From an uncultured Anaerolineae bacterium (GTDB lineage: Bacteria; Chloroflexota; Anaerolineae; Anaerolineales; Villigracilaceae): a stretch of DNA of 29,813 bases. The position numbers and the translations under genes were made by a program. The DNA lies in NCBI GenBank assembly GCA_903854805.1, contig CAINXK010000068.1:1-29813 (forward strand). The letters run 5' to 3'. How positions within the stretch are numbered: position 1 is the stretch's first letter; each line of letters begins with the position of its first letter. Under the pieces are notes generated by a model, which was given only the letters and a program-made list of their open reading frames with translations, had not been told where the DNA came from and searched no databases. Of this stretch, positions 1 to 8,484 are shown in pieces.

Positions 1-831
1 TTAATCAGCCATGCCAACTACGGGTGTAATTTTTTGCTGATTGCGAGCAAAGGTGTAAGCGGCAATGCCAGCCATGTAAGCAATATAAACTAGCAGTTCA
101 GTCAGTGATGGTGCGCCATTATAGCCAACCAGGGCCTTGAGCAAAAGTCCCAACTCGCTTTGGTCGCTTAAAATACCATTTATGTTCCAGACCGGTTCAA
201 TCAGACCGGAAATAAATCCAGCCTCAATGAATTCGTGAACACCAGATGCAACCATCCCGGCAGCAAAAATAATCAGCAGGATGTTTGTGGCCTTGAAAAA
301 GCCCTGCAGGCTCATCTTGCGTGTAGAAGAGAATAACATCCATCCCAATAATGCCGCGCCTGCCAACCCGGTTAGGGCGCCTGTCAGAGCCTGGATGGGG
401 CTGGAAGCCTTTTCGACTGCCAGCAAGAACAATGCAAGTTCGACACCCTCGCGGAAGACAGCCAGAAATGCCAGGGCGAACAGGCCACCGCCGGTTTTTT
501 CATTTAATGCATTCCGGGTTTTGGCTTCGATCTGGGTTTTAAGGGTGCCAGCCGAGCGATGCATCCAGATGATCATCCAGGTCAGAACACCTGCAGCCAG
601 AAGCATGGCTGAGCCTTCGAAAATCATTTCACCCAACCCAGCAAATTCCATTCCTAACAGGGCCAGAGCCACAGCAATCGCGGTGCTTAGGGCCGCAGCC
701 AGGGCCAAGCCACTCCAGACTGTGCGATTTAAGTCAGTACGTTCGAGTTTGGTAAGTACGCCTAGGACCATACCGATCACCAGGGCAGCTTCAAGCCCTT
801 CGCGAAGTGATAAAAGAAAACCAGCCAGCAT
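1..831 (-). CDS. FTR1-family high-affinity iron permease
   Basis: Predicted polytopic membrane permease of the FTR1/EfeU family, which imports ferric iron, usually after oxidation by a partner. The 276-aa protein carries the two family signatures REGLE (residues 10-14) and REGVE (127-131), each inside a hydrophobic segment; their Glu residues bind iron in the family. About seven hydrophobic helices are visible and the length is normal. The ATG at 831 has GGGAGG six bases upstream. A TTGACG box lies at 873-878 on the same strand, but its -10 partner is poor. No EfeO/EfeB or multicopper oxidase partner is in the window. The gene diverges from a DtxR/MntR-family regulator, which suggests metal-dependent control. 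The TAA stop occupies the first three bases, so the gene is complete. Confidence 0.92.
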   Translation of the reverse strand: MLAGFLLSLREGLEAALVIGMVLGVLTKLERTDLNRTVWSGLALAAALSTAIAVALALLGMEFAGLGEMIFEGSAMLLAAGVLTWMIIWMHRSAGTLKTQIEAKTRNALNEKTGGGLFALAFLAVFREGVELALFLLAVEKASSPIQALTGALTGLAGAALLGWMLFSSTRKMSLQGFFKATNILLIIFAAGMVASGVHEFIEAGFISGLIEPVWNINGILSDQSELGLLLKALVGYNGAPSLTELLVYIAYMAGIAAYTFARNQQKITPVVGMAD

Positions 832-925
832 TGTCTGCCTCCCAATAAACTATTGTCTAAATAATTAACTTTCGTCAACTATATGGATATTCGGGTATCC
901 GGCTGGCAATCACGGTGGACCATTC

Positions 926-953
926 TTGACAGCGCAAGGAGACATGATAGAAT
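926..953 (+). promoter_or_regulatory. Promoter of the DtxR-family regulator gene
   Basis: A consensus TTGACA (926-931) is separated by 16 bp from TAGAAT (948-953). Transcription would start near 960, about 85 nt before the ATG at 1044. The palindrome at 981-1000 then lies just downstream of the start, where a bound repressor could block elongation. Confidence 0.7.
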
Positions 954-980
954 GTCCAAGATAGTGTCAGAAAACTATGG

Positions 981-1000
981 ATATTAGTATATGCTAATAT
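981..1000. promoter_or_regulatory. Palindromic operator, probable metalloregulator site
   Basis: A 20-bp palindrome with arms ATATTAG and CTAATAT around TATATG; only one symmetric pair is mismatched. It sits between the divergent iron permease and the DtxR/MntR-like regulator, inside the predicted leader of the regulator. DtxR-family sites are palindromes of this size with TTAG/CTAA half-sites, so autoregulation is likely. Binding itself is inferred. Confidence 0.6.
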
Positions 1001-1043
1001 TTATGATTAGTCTAGTATATATTGTTTGAAAACAGGATGATAA

Positions 1044-1757
1044 ATGTCACGTCACGCTGCTTCAACGGCGGAAACTCGCCCTACCTATACCGTGGAAGAT
1101 TATTTAATGGCCATGCATGTGATGGAAAGGGATCACGGCGAAATTATTGCCGCCCGCCTGGCAGAGAATCTGTCGGTTGCGCCGGCAACTGTGGCGATGA
1201 CCCTCAAGCGCATGGAGCGTGACAATTGGATTTCTGGCACTGGGCGCAAGGCTGTTCACCTGACTGAAACAGGGCGGGCAGCTGCGCATTCAGTGACCCG
1301 CCGCCACATGTTAACCGAATGGCTGCTGGCGAGCATTCTGAAAGTTCCGCTGCCCCTGATCCATGACGAAGCCCATGGTATTGAACATGCCATATCTCCC
1401 CAATTAGAAGAACGTATGCGTGCCATCCTCGGTGATCCGCAGGTTTGCCCACACGGGAATCCTTTTCCGGGGTGTGAACATGTGACAAACAAGTGGACTT
1501 CTCTTACCGATCTTCCAGTTGGGGAACCAGTGATCATTCGGCGCATCCATGAAAATGCTGAAGATAACCCGGAATTATTGAATTTTCTAATTGAGAGTGG
1601 GATCCTACCTGGGGCAGATGCTCAGGTATTGAATGTCTTGCCTTTTAACCAGACATTGACCATTCAAATTGGCGATCAAGCTGTCACACTTGGTTTTTCC
1701 ACGGCGGGTTTTATCTTTGTGGAGAGACCTGATTGCATAAAAGAAAAGAGTGAATAG
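1044..1757 (+). CDS. DtxR/MntR-family metal-dependent transcriptional regulator
   Basis: A 237-aa regulator with three parts in the usual order: an N-terminal winged helix (about 15-75, recognition region near 45-60), a metal-binding dimerisation domain (about 80-140), and a C-terminal FeoA/SH3-like domain (about 155-230). Likely metal ligands are H88, H107, H111, E114, H115 and the CPHG motif at 135-138. D19 in EDYL matches the Asp of Mn-responsive MntR rather than the Met of Fe-responsive DtxR/IdeR. Position 111, Cys in IdeR and Glu in MntR, is His here, so metal choice cannot be read with certainty. The ATG follows AGGA with short spacing. The gene probably controls itself and the divergent FTR1 permease through the palindrome at 981-1000. 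Confidence 0.93.
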   Translation: MSRHAASTAETRPTYTVEDYLMAMHVMERDHGEIIAARLAENLSVAPATVAMTLKRMERDNWISGTGRKAVHLTETGRAAAHSVTRRHMLTEWLLASILKVPLPLIHDEAHGIEHAISPQLEERMRAILGDPQVCPHGNPFPGCEHVTNKWTSLTDLPVGEPVIIRRIHENAEDNPELLNFLIESGILPGADAQVLNVLPFNQTLTIQIGDQAVTLGFSTAGFIFVERPDCIKEKSE

Positions 1758-1787
1758 GTGGGGGTTTCGATCTTGATATATATTGAA

Positions 1788-2645
1788 TTAGAGCGTTGCT
1801 TCGCCGTGAGTGAGTACGTAAAAGCTGCGTGGACGGTTACCGCTGGTATCATAGACAAAATCAGTGACCAGGTAACCGGCTGAAAAACAGGTTTCAAAGA
1901 CTTCGCGGGTGAAGATTCGCCATGTTTGAGCCAGTTCAAAGTCGACGCTCTTAAGATTTAAGAAATCAACCGGAATTTCAGCAAAAAGTAAATTTTTGGC
2001 AGGGGGAGACATAACCATATAGGGCCTAACCAAATCGTCTATGATCTCAACCGGATATAGATTCTGAGCTTCTGCGGCTTCAAGATCTGCCAGTTTTAAG
2101 GATGGACGAGGCTGAGTCCCCAAACAGCCCTCGACACGGCGGGTATTTACCCACCAATCAACTTGGAAACGATCAGATGGTAACCCAATATTGAGGCCAT
2201 CACGCATATCACCATAAACCTGGCGGAAATAGGTATTGCAGACTGCCCCGAGGCGACCGATATTCAAGTGTCCATTGCGGCTGAGCAGGGGATCGTAGGT
2301 CCATGTAATGCGATCGAGCCCTTGTTTGCGTACTACCTGCCATTGGGCGCGTTTGAGAGCAAAGCCAATGCCGGCATCGCGGGATGCAGGATGAACACCC
2401 ATCTGGTGGGAGCAGTGTTTGGGGCGTGGACCATCCGGTGTATGATAGAGACCTGTAAAACCGAATAACATTCCAACAAGTTTCTCGTCTTCGTAAGCGC
2501 CGAGCACTACACCGCCATTGTGTGCTACGGTGATAAGCAGATGCGAAGGCACTACGTCGGTTTCGCTGCCTGGCCAGACCAGGCGCTGGAGGTTTTCGAC
2601 CTGTTCCATCTCTTCGGGGGTATCGAGGATTCGAATTGTTAGCAT
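1788..2645 (-). CDS. GNAT-superfamily acetyltransferase, COG3375-like
   Basis: A 285-aa protein with a GNAT fold in its N-terminal half. The acetyl-CoA pyrophosphate loop is RDAGIG at residues 89-94, preceded by the strand-like SHQMGVHP. The C-terminal half extends the protein beyond a minimal GNAT and matches the large predicted acetyltransferases of the COG3375 type, whose substrate is not known to me. Its ATG is one nucleotide after the stop of the epimerase gene, so the two are almost certainly co-transcribed and may be translationally coupled. It converges with the metalloregulator gene, leaving 30 bp with no visible terminator. Confidence 0.8.
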   Translation of the reverse strand: MLTIRILDTPEEMEQVENLQRLVWPGSETDVVPSHLLITVAHNGGVVLGAYEDEKLVGMLFGFTGLYHTPDGPRPKHCSHQMGVHPASRDAGIGFALKRAQWQVVRKQGLDRITWTYDPLLSRNGHLNIGRLGAVCNTYFRQVYGDMRDGLNIGLPSDRFQVDWWVNTRRVEGCLGTQPRPSLKLADLEAAEAQNLYPVEIIDDLVRPYMVMSPPAKNLLFAEIPVDFLNLKSVDFELAQTWRIFTREVFETCFSAGYLVTDFVYDTSGNRPRSFYVLTHGEATL

Positions 2646-2646
2646 G

Positions 2647-3588
2647 TTATTTGGTGGATGTAGGTTTGAAAAAGGTCTGCCAGGCCTGTCGGTTCCAATT
2701 GATTCCCTTTAAATGGTCCAGACGATATGTGAAGCGAGCTGGTAGAAAGCCAAACAGGCGCGGGATGGAATCCACGGCGCAGGTGCGGTTGTATGCAAAA
2801 TAATCGACCCAGAAGGTTGAAAAGGGAAAACCAGGCATGATGCTTTCCAGCATAATAGTCAGGGTTCGCAGGTAGGGCAGCCCCAAAGGCAGGAACCAAC
2901 GTCTCAACCCGATTTTTTCCTGAATAATTTCCATCGTTTGCCTAAAAGGAAAATACTCTGCGCCGCCGATATCGAAGGTATGGTTCAGTGTTTCCGGGGT
3001 GTCCATTGACCAAAGCAAACAGGTGACCAGGTCTTCAACCCAGAGTGGTTGGATAAGAACCTCGCCATCCCGTGGCATGAAATAGACTGGGAAAAGAGCC
3101 AGCATGCGGGCCAGCGCCGTGGTGAAATGATCTTCAGGCCCATAAAGCAATGCGGTTCGGAAGATGGTATGCGCCACCCCGCTGCGGCGAATATGTTCTT
3201 CGGCGATACCCTTGACTTTTAGCAAAGGGTAGTATGAAGAACGGCCCGCACCCAGGTGACTGACATAGAAAAACCGGCGCACACGGGTCTCGGCAGCGGC
3301 CTGAGATAAGTTATATGTGCCACGCGCATCGATCTGTAGGATGTTGGCACGCGCACCCTGAAATTCTGCGCCAGCCAGATGATAGACGATTTCGACGCCA
3401 CGCAAGGCTGCCCGGAGACCACGTTCATCGCCAAGGCTGGCAACGGCCACTTCAACTGGCACACCGCGTGGCAGATTTGGGGTACGGGCCGATGGGCGGA
3501 TGAGCGTGCGCACTTGCTGCCCGTTGGCTACCAATTGACGAATAAGAGCGCGACCGACAAAACCTGTACCACCAGTTACCAGAATCAT
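2647..3588 (-). CDS. NAD(P)-dependent epimerase/dehydratase, atypical SDR (NDUFA9-like)
   Basis: A 313-aa extended/atypical short-chain dehydrogenase. The Rossmann nucleotide motif TGGTGFVG lies at 5-12, a catalytic-type Ser at 110 (FYVSHLG), and an intact YxxxK at Y120/K124. The overall layout resembles the NDUFA9 or sugar-epimerase-like group of NAD-binding proteins. Substrate unknown. The C-terminal region from about 215 is more hydrophobic, as in family members acting on quinone- or lipid-associated substrates, but this is weak evidence. It is the first gene of a two-gene unit with the acetyltransferase. No Shine-Dalgarno is visible; a TATAAT box ends 7 nt before the ATG, suggesting a leaderless mRNA. 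Confidence 0.85.
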   Translation of the reverse strand: MILVTGGTGFVGRALIRQLVANGQQVRTLIRPSARTPNLPRGVPVEVAVASLGDERGLRAALRGVEIVYHLAGAEFQGARANILQIDARGTYNLSQAAAETRVRRFFYVSHLGAGRSSYYPLLKVKGIAEEHIRRSGVAHTIFRTALLYGPEDHFTTALARMLALFPVYFMPRDGEVLIQPLWVEDLVTCLLWSMDTPETLNHTFDIGGAEYFPFRQTMEIIQEKIGLRRWFLPLGLPYLRTLTIMLESIMPGFPFSTFWVDYFAYNRTCAVDSIPRLFGFLPARFTYRLDHLKGINWNRQAWQTFFKPTSTK

Positions 3589-3595
3589 GTTAATG

Positions 3596-3601
3596 ATTAT
3601 A
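3596..3601 (-). promoter_or_regulatory. -10 box of the epimerase gene, probably leaderless
   Basis: On the minus strand a perfect TATAAT ends seven bases before the ATG at 3588. Transcription would begin at or next to the start codon. No good -35 box was found. Confidence 0.5.
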
Positions 3602-3636
3602 ACGTAATGTTTGTGTGATGGATTCGGCTGCGAAAT

Positions 3637-3975
3637 TTAGCCAGCACCAGGATCTTGCAGCAAGTTCTCGGCGAGAAGGCGGGCTTCATCGATCAAATCA
3701 ATCACCACAGGTAGTTTAAATTCTTCTGTCACGCGCAAGGTCAGGTATTCCGCAGCCATGCGCAGGCGTTCCGGTACTCCAGGAAGCTCCACTAACTGTT
3801 TTAAAAGATCATAAGCGCTGGAACTAGTCACAGGCACCCGACGGCGTGTAAAATATTCGCGCAGCACAATCCCAGCTGCACGACGAGCACAAACGCGCGA
3901 CTGGGCTTCATTTCCGCGCGCGCGAACATCTTGTGCCATTTGAATTTCCTGGTCAAATTTATTTTGCCAATCCAT
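3637..3975 (-). CDS. Hypothetical small helical protein
   Basis: Not assigned to a named family. From the ATG at 3975 it is 112 aa. The reading frame stays open to 4152, but that extension would run into the divergent lipoprotein gene at 4050 and has an unlike composition, so MDWQNKF is taken as the start. The sequence looks almost all-helical, with a basic patch (RARGNEAQSRVCARRAAG) followed by amphipathic helices; a HEPN-like or four-helix fold is conceivable but unsupported by a catalytic motif. TATAAT lies 10 nt before the ATG and there is only a weak CAGG upstream, so the leader would be very short. It is separated from the epimerase gene by 48 bp. Confidence 0.65.
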   Translation of the reverse strand: MDWQNKFDQEIQMAQDVRARGNEAQSRVCARRAAGIVLREYFTRRRVPVTSSSAYDLLKQLVELPGVPERLRMAAEYLTLRVTEEFKLPVVIDLIDEARLLAENLLQDPGAG

Positions 3976-3985
3976 GGTAAGCCTG

Positions 3986-3991
3986 ATTATA
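3986..3991 (-). promoter_or_regulatory. -10 box of the 112-aa gene
   Basis: A perfect TATAAT on the minus strand ends 10 nt before the ATG at 3975, leaving a leader of only a few bases. It lies back-to-back with a rightward TATAAT at 4015-4020. No clear -35 box. Confidence 0.45.
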
Positions 3992-4014
3992 GGTGAATTT
4001 TTGTCCTGGGTAAG

Positions 4015-4020
4015 TATAAT
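4015..4020 (+). promoter_or_regulatory. -10 box of the S41 peptidase gene
   Basis: TATAAT ends 29 nt before the ATG at 4050. The -35 region is poor. Together with the minus-strand box at 3986-3991 it forms a compact divergent promoter. Confidence 0.45.
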
Positions 4021-4049
4021 ACGATTACTTTTCCAAGAAAGGTACTCCG

Positions 4050-6119
4050 ATGAAAAATAATACCAAGGTTGTGGCAGCTGCTCTGATGCTTGTCCTAACC
4101 GGTTTGAGCTGTAAAACATTTCAAGAAAATGGTGTGCCGGGATTGGCGCCAATTAATGTACCATTGACACAGGCTGCCCCCACTGTTACGGTTGGGCCGA
4201 CTATGATGGCGCCAATCAGTGCCAAACAGCCATTTAAGGTCAGCGGAACTTTTAAGTCATCAAGCGAGATTGGCGGCGAATTTTCAGATAATATCTTGTA
4301 TTCTGAACGTATGGTTATCCTGGTTGACTTGCACGGGTTTATCACTCGCAACCAGGACTGGGAATTGCCGGTTAGTTCACAGGTGATTGGTCACGTGGAA
4401 TACAACCCGCAAGATGCCAGCGGTTCATACATTATTTTTTTGCCCGAAATTCCCCAGGGTACTTTGAACGATGTTGATAATAATGGAAATCAAGATGTTG
4501 GGGTGCAGGTCTTTGCCGCGGATTATGCGCCAAACATAGCAGGCGATCCTTTTATGAGCGGGAATGACCGGCTGAGAGGTTGGCCAGGAAACCAGGCTTC
4601 CATCAGAACCAGCGCGGATGAGAAGAACGAGGTCATTGGGGGCAAGCTAATCGTGTATGCACCAGATGAAAAGCAAAGTTTCCCGAGCGATTTTGGCCCT
4701 GATGGGAATTTGTTCAGCGCCGATGATCCAGTTACCAATTTGCCCGCTGGCTATTCCATTGTTGACCTGGATGCACATCCATTTGTTGTTACTCAAACAC
4801 CTGAGGCGACCCTGCCTTTGTTCGAAGCCCAAAATGTTGGGCCAAAAGATTATTCCAAATACACATATACCCAGGCCTTTGACCACCTGGTGGAATTTTT
4901 GCGCAGCGAGTATGCCTTCAGTGGTATTACGGGCAAACAGCCCGATTGGGATCATTTAGTGACTGAACTGCGCCCGCGGGTGGATCAGGCTGAAAAGGGC
5001 CAGGATGCGGCGGCTTTCTATGCCGCTTTGCGCGATTTTACGTATGCCTTCAAAGATGGTCATGTTGGGATTGATGGTGGGGAATTCGCAAGAAGTGATT
5101 TTCGTGCCAATTATTCTGGCAGCGTGGGATTTACCGTGCGCATACTGGATGATAAGCAGGTATTTGTCAATTCTTTACTAGCGGGGGCGTCTGCTGAGGC
5201 GGCAGGAATGAAATTAGGCGCTATTATCACCAAATTTAATGAAATGCCAGTATTGGATGCGATTAAATCACAGCCGCTCTTCTTCGGTAACCAATCTTCG
5301 GATGTGAACATCCTGTATAGCCAGGCTGTCACTTTGACGCGTATCATCCCGGGCGGACAAGCTACGGTCGCTTTCACAAATCCGGACGGACAGAAGAAAA
5401 TCGTCACATTGACGGCAGTTTCTGAGGTTGACAGTCTGTTGAAAGATCTGGGGTATAACAAAAGCGCTGGACTTGTGCCAGTGGAGTTACGTATTTTGAC
5501 CGATAATGGGCTGGATATCGGTTATATCAAGGTTAATACAAACATCGATGATCTAAATCTGATGATACGTTTGTATGAGCGTGCGTTGAAGAAATTTGAA
5601 GAACAAAAAATTACTGGGATCATTGTTGATCTACGGAATAACGCTGGAGGCGTGCCGCTTGGAATGGCAGGGTATTTGACCAACCAGTCAATACAACTTG
5701 GGCAGTTTGAGTATTTTGACAGCGCGAAGGGTAAATTCATACCCAAGGGGGATCGTAGGAAATTTACTGTGAAACAACCACAATACCACTTCGATAAAAT
5801 CGCTGTTCTGGTGGGGATGAACTGTGCCAGCGCGTGTGAGTTGGAGGCTTATGGTCTGGGCCAATTGCCAGGGGCAGTTATTGTTGGTCAATACCCGTCT
5901 GCCGGTATTGAAGCCGAGGTTTCAAAGGGACAGGTAAAGATGCCAGAAGGGATTGGGATGCAGTTCCCGACGGGCCGGATCGTAAACCCGGATGGTTCCC
6001 TATTTTTGGAAGGCGTGGGTGTTAAGCCTATGATCAAAGTTCCAGTGAACGCTGCAAATGTTCTTTCCAATGGTGACCTGGTATTGCAGACTGCAGTGAC
6101 TTTCATCAGCGGAAAGTAA
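4050..6119 (+). CDS. S41-family peptidase lipoprotein (tricorn/S41B-like) with PDZ domain
   Basis: A 689-aa secreted serine peptidase anchored as a lipoprotein. The signal peptide ends in the lipobox LTGLSC with C21 as anchor. Residues about 60-280 form an unassigned beta-rich region with a Ca-site-like DVDNNGNQDVG stretch. Then come a helical segment with KDGHVG (H338), a PDZ-like domain (about 355-460) and the S41 core (about 480-680). The nucleophile is S594 in CASACE. The Lys found 25 residues later in CtpA/Tsp enzymes is Gly here, but H338 fits the His of the tricorn/S41B branch, so activity by a Ser-His system is plausible. Substrates are unknown; it should act outside the membrane. A weak AT-rich hairpin at 6131-6148 follows the stop. 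Confidence 0.87.
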   Translation: MKNNTKVVAAALMLVLTGLSCKTFQENGVPGLAPINVPLTQAAPTVTVGPTMMAPISAKQPFKVSGTFKSSSEIGGEFSDNILYSERMVILVDLHGFITRNQDWELPVSSQVIGHVEYNPQDASGSYIIFLPEIPQGTLNDVDNNGNQDVGVQVFAADYAPNIAGDPFMSGNDRLRGWPGNQASIRTSADEKNEVIGGKLIVYAPDEKQSFPSDFGPDGNLFSADDPVTNLPAGYSIVDLDAHPFVVTQTPEATLPLFEAQNVGPKDYSKYTYTQAFDHLVEFLRSEYAFSGITGKQPDWDHLVTELRPRVDQAEKGQDAAAFYAALRDFTYAFKDGHVGIDGGEFARSDFRANYSGSVGFTVRILDDKQVFVNSLLAGASAEAAGMKLGAIITKFNEMPVLDAIKSQPLFFGNQSSDVNILYSQAVTLTRIIPGGQATVAFTNPDGQKKIVTLTAVSEVDSLLKDLGYNKSAGLVPVELRILTDNGLDIGYIKVNTNIDDLNLMIRLYERALKKFEEQKITGIIVDLRNNAGGVPLGMAGYLTNQSIQLGQFEYFDSAKGKFIPKGDRRKFTVKQPQYHFDKIAVLVGMNCASACELEAYGLGQLPGAVIVGQYPSAGIEAEVSKGQVKMPEGIGMQFPTGRIVNPDGSLFLEGVGVKPMIKVPVNAANVLSNGDLVLQTAVTFISGK

Positions 6120-6366
6120 AGCTTGGATTGCTGAAAAAATTCTTTCAGTGAACAGAAGTGTTGTGAGATGTCATGTTGGGTAATTCTTACTCCGGTTTTT
6201 TGCTGGATGACACCAAGATGTGGATATTTTGTACAAAGTCGCTGACCCCGCAATGCTGGATAATATTTTGCGGCATTTGAAAAAACAGTTTGCGTAGATG
6301 TAAGAACCAGCTGGTATGGCACTCATGTGGAATAGTGTTGGAGATTCGCCACGAATGGAGGTAAAA

Positions 6367-8445
6367 ATGAAAAAAATGGCTGTAGTTATTGCTATTATGT
6401 TTCTGCCACTGCTGGTGGCTTGCAATAAGCCGATCGTGATTCCTGCGGAGCTGGCAATTACCCTGCCTCCCAGCCAGGATTTTATTTTAAGAGCTACCCT
6501 GACCATGGCTCCCACTGCGCCTGCACCCGAAATTGCCGTGGAGCCGCCCACTGCCACGCCAACATCCACCCCAACAGAAATACCTACACAGACACCCACT
6601 CGCACGCCAGTGCCAACCCGCAAGTCAGCATATCCTGTTTCCCAGGGCACACCTCTGATTGATATGGGCTTTCAAAAAATTAGTCTGGATAATGTGACCA
6701 GTCTATCGGTTGTGTTCAGCGAGCTTTCCGCCAGCAGGCGGCATGCCGTCGTGAGTGCAGATGGTCAAAAACTGTTTTTGAGCACATCCAACGGCACGTT
6801 TTTGTATGATCGTCAGGGGGCAGTTCTGGCATATTGGCAAAATATTTTTACGCCGGTAATCTCATGTGAGAGCTGTATTTCTGTCAATCGAGATGGAAGC
6901 CGCCTGGCGGTGATAACGCGCAACGCGGGCAGTTGGGAAGCTCAGGTATATGATATCAACGGTAACCAGGCTATGCTCTTTCTGGCCTTGCCGCTTGAAC
7001 CCGGTTTCAAGGGCGTTCACAATGAGGCCAGCATCGCCATTTCACCGGATAATGCATTCCTGGCTTTCAAAGCTGGTTCTGGAACTTTGCGGGTGCTGGA
7101 CTTGCAGACAAAGCTGCAAGTACTTGAGTACGACCGGCTGGTAAATGGCATTCGTTTTACACCGGATGGAACCAGTTTCGTGGTCCATGCCGGGCAGGAA
7201 ATGCTGTTTTATAAAGTGACCGATTGGAAATCGCCGACCAATCTGCTGCTGCCCCGCGAGGATACCCCCTACGCTTTTTCGCCAGATGGCAGTCTGATGG
7301 CGATCGCCTTGCCCGGCAGTCTGCGTCTTTACTCAATGAGCAACCTTAGAGTGCTGCAGGAGATCAAGGTGCCACCGGTGAATGCTAGCAATCGCGAGTG
7401 GCAGATTGCATTTCGGGATGACAAGATCATTGCTGGATATGCTGTCCGTTGGGATACTTTTAAAACCACGGCAACGATTGAATCAGGTCAGTGGGATCTT
7501 GAAACTGGGCAGGCTCTGCGTTTTGACACATCCACAGGGACAGAACCGGACGCGCTGGCGGCGTTGTGGGGCAGTCCGCTGGCGTTACCGGTTCGGGTAG
7601 GCGACCTGGAGACAGGAGCCAGCGCTTATAACGCTTTTCGCTTTATCAGCGATGGCATTATCCAAATCAATAGTTCTCATTCTGCTTGTTGGTTAAAGCT
7701 CTTCAGCGCAGAATCAACCTGTTTCAAAGATCTCGAGAACAACCTGTTTACATCGGATGCCAATACATATAAAGAAGTACGGGAGAGCAGCAATACCAAC
7801 CTGGTGGAGATCCGAAGCGAAACCACTGCCATCCAGGTTGGGCGATACCGGATTGCGGCCATCAATCGCAGTGGTGAATGGGCGTTGATTGATACTGGTT
7901 CTGGTACGGATTTGTATGCCAGGGGCAAGAAACTGCCCCAGGAATCGGTCAAAGGAGCACTGCAAGGGTTTGCTGAAAATGCAAAACTGATTGTTTTTAC
8001 CGCTCGAGAAAAAGAGAACAGCTTCACAATTACGGTCGTGGACAAGGCTACTGGTGATGCCATTTATCAGAAAAAGGATAACTTTCTTTACAAACCGGTT
8101 GTGATGACGGCTGATGGTACGATCTACTATACTCAAAACGAACTGGAACGCAACCAGACTGTTTTCAATGTCATTGATCCAAACACGCTGAAAATCAGCG
8201 AAATTACACGTCTTTCATTGTCTGCTGAACCGCGAGCAATGACGTTATCTGCCAGTGGCTTATTCGCCATTGGACAGGCGGATGGCTGTATACTGATCAT
8301 GACGAAGGATGGAGGCCAGACTACTAGTTTTCAGGCAGCAACGAGTTCAATTGAAGGTCTTTCCTTCAGCCCGGACGGGCGTTTCTTGGCGGTTGCCAGT
8401 ATCGAAGGTGTTCGGATTTTTTCGATATTACCTGGCGTCAAATGA
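6367..8445 (+). CDS. Beta-propeller (WD40-like) surface lipoprotein
   Basis: A predicted 692-aa lipoprotein. The frame is open from 6316, but the ATG at 6367 has GGAGG five bases upstream and begins a signal peptide ending LLVAC (C19), so it is preferred. A Thr/Pro-rich linker follows at about residues 50-90, with repeats of the PTxTP type. The rest contains several propeller-blade signatures such as SPDGRFLAVAS near the C terminus and SPDGSLMAIA and ISPDNAFLAF earlier, typical of WD40/YVTN-like repeats. No catalytic motif was seen; a binding or scaffold role outside the membrane is likely. The GHMP kinase gene follows after 39 bp with no terminator, so co-transcription is possible. Confidence 0.82.
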   Translation: MKKMAVVIAIMFLPLLVACNKPIVIPAELAITLPPSQDFILRATLTMAPTAPAPEIAVEPPTATPTSTPTEIPTQTPTRTPVPTRKSAYPVSQGTPLIDMGFQKISLDNVTSLSVVFSELSASRRHAVVSADGQKLFLSTSNGTFLYDRQGAVLAYWQNIFTPVISCESCISVNRDGSRLAVITRNAGSWEAQVYDINGNQAMLFLALPLEPGFKGVHNEASIAISPDNAFLAFKAGSGTLRVLDLQTKLQVLEYDRLVNGIRFTPDGTSFVVHAGQEMLFYKVTDWKSPTNLLLPREDTPYAFSPDGSLMAIALPGSLRLYSMSNLRVLQEIKVPPVNASNREWQIAFRDDKIIAGYAVRWDTFKTTATIESGQWDLETGQALRFDTSTGTEPDALAALWGSPLALPVRVGDLETGASAYNAFRFISDGIIQINSSHSACWLKLFSAESTCFKDLENNLFTSDANTYKEVRESSNTNLVEIRSETTAIQVGRYRIAAINRSGEWALIDTGSGTDLYARGKKLPQESVKGALQGFAENAKLIVFTAREKENSFTITVVDKATGDAIYQKKDNFLYKPVVMTADGTIYYTQNELERNQTVFNVIDPNTLKISEITRLSLSAEPRAMTLSASGLFAIGQADGCILIMTKDGGQTTSFQAATSSIEGLSFSPDGRFLAVASIEGVRIFSILPGVK

Positions 8446-8484
8446 TAGAATAGTTTGAAAATTTGAATTCTGGAAGGCGATCTT

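Noticed and set aside
281..868. 195-codon rightward open frame over the iron permease
   Set aside because: Lies opposite a well-supported FTR1 gene, has a low-complexity Arg/Ala/Pro composition and no ribosome site.
885..900. GGATA/TATCC inverted repeat upstream of the iron permease
   Set aside because: Only five-base arms; much weaker than the palindrome at 981-1000.
1204..1546. Two leftward open frames over the metalloregulator
   Set aside because: Antisense to a clear DtxR/MntR gene; no family features.
6131..6148. AT-rich CTGAAA/TTTCAG hairpin after the S41 gene
   Set aside because: Six-base arms and no T-run; too weak to call a terminator.
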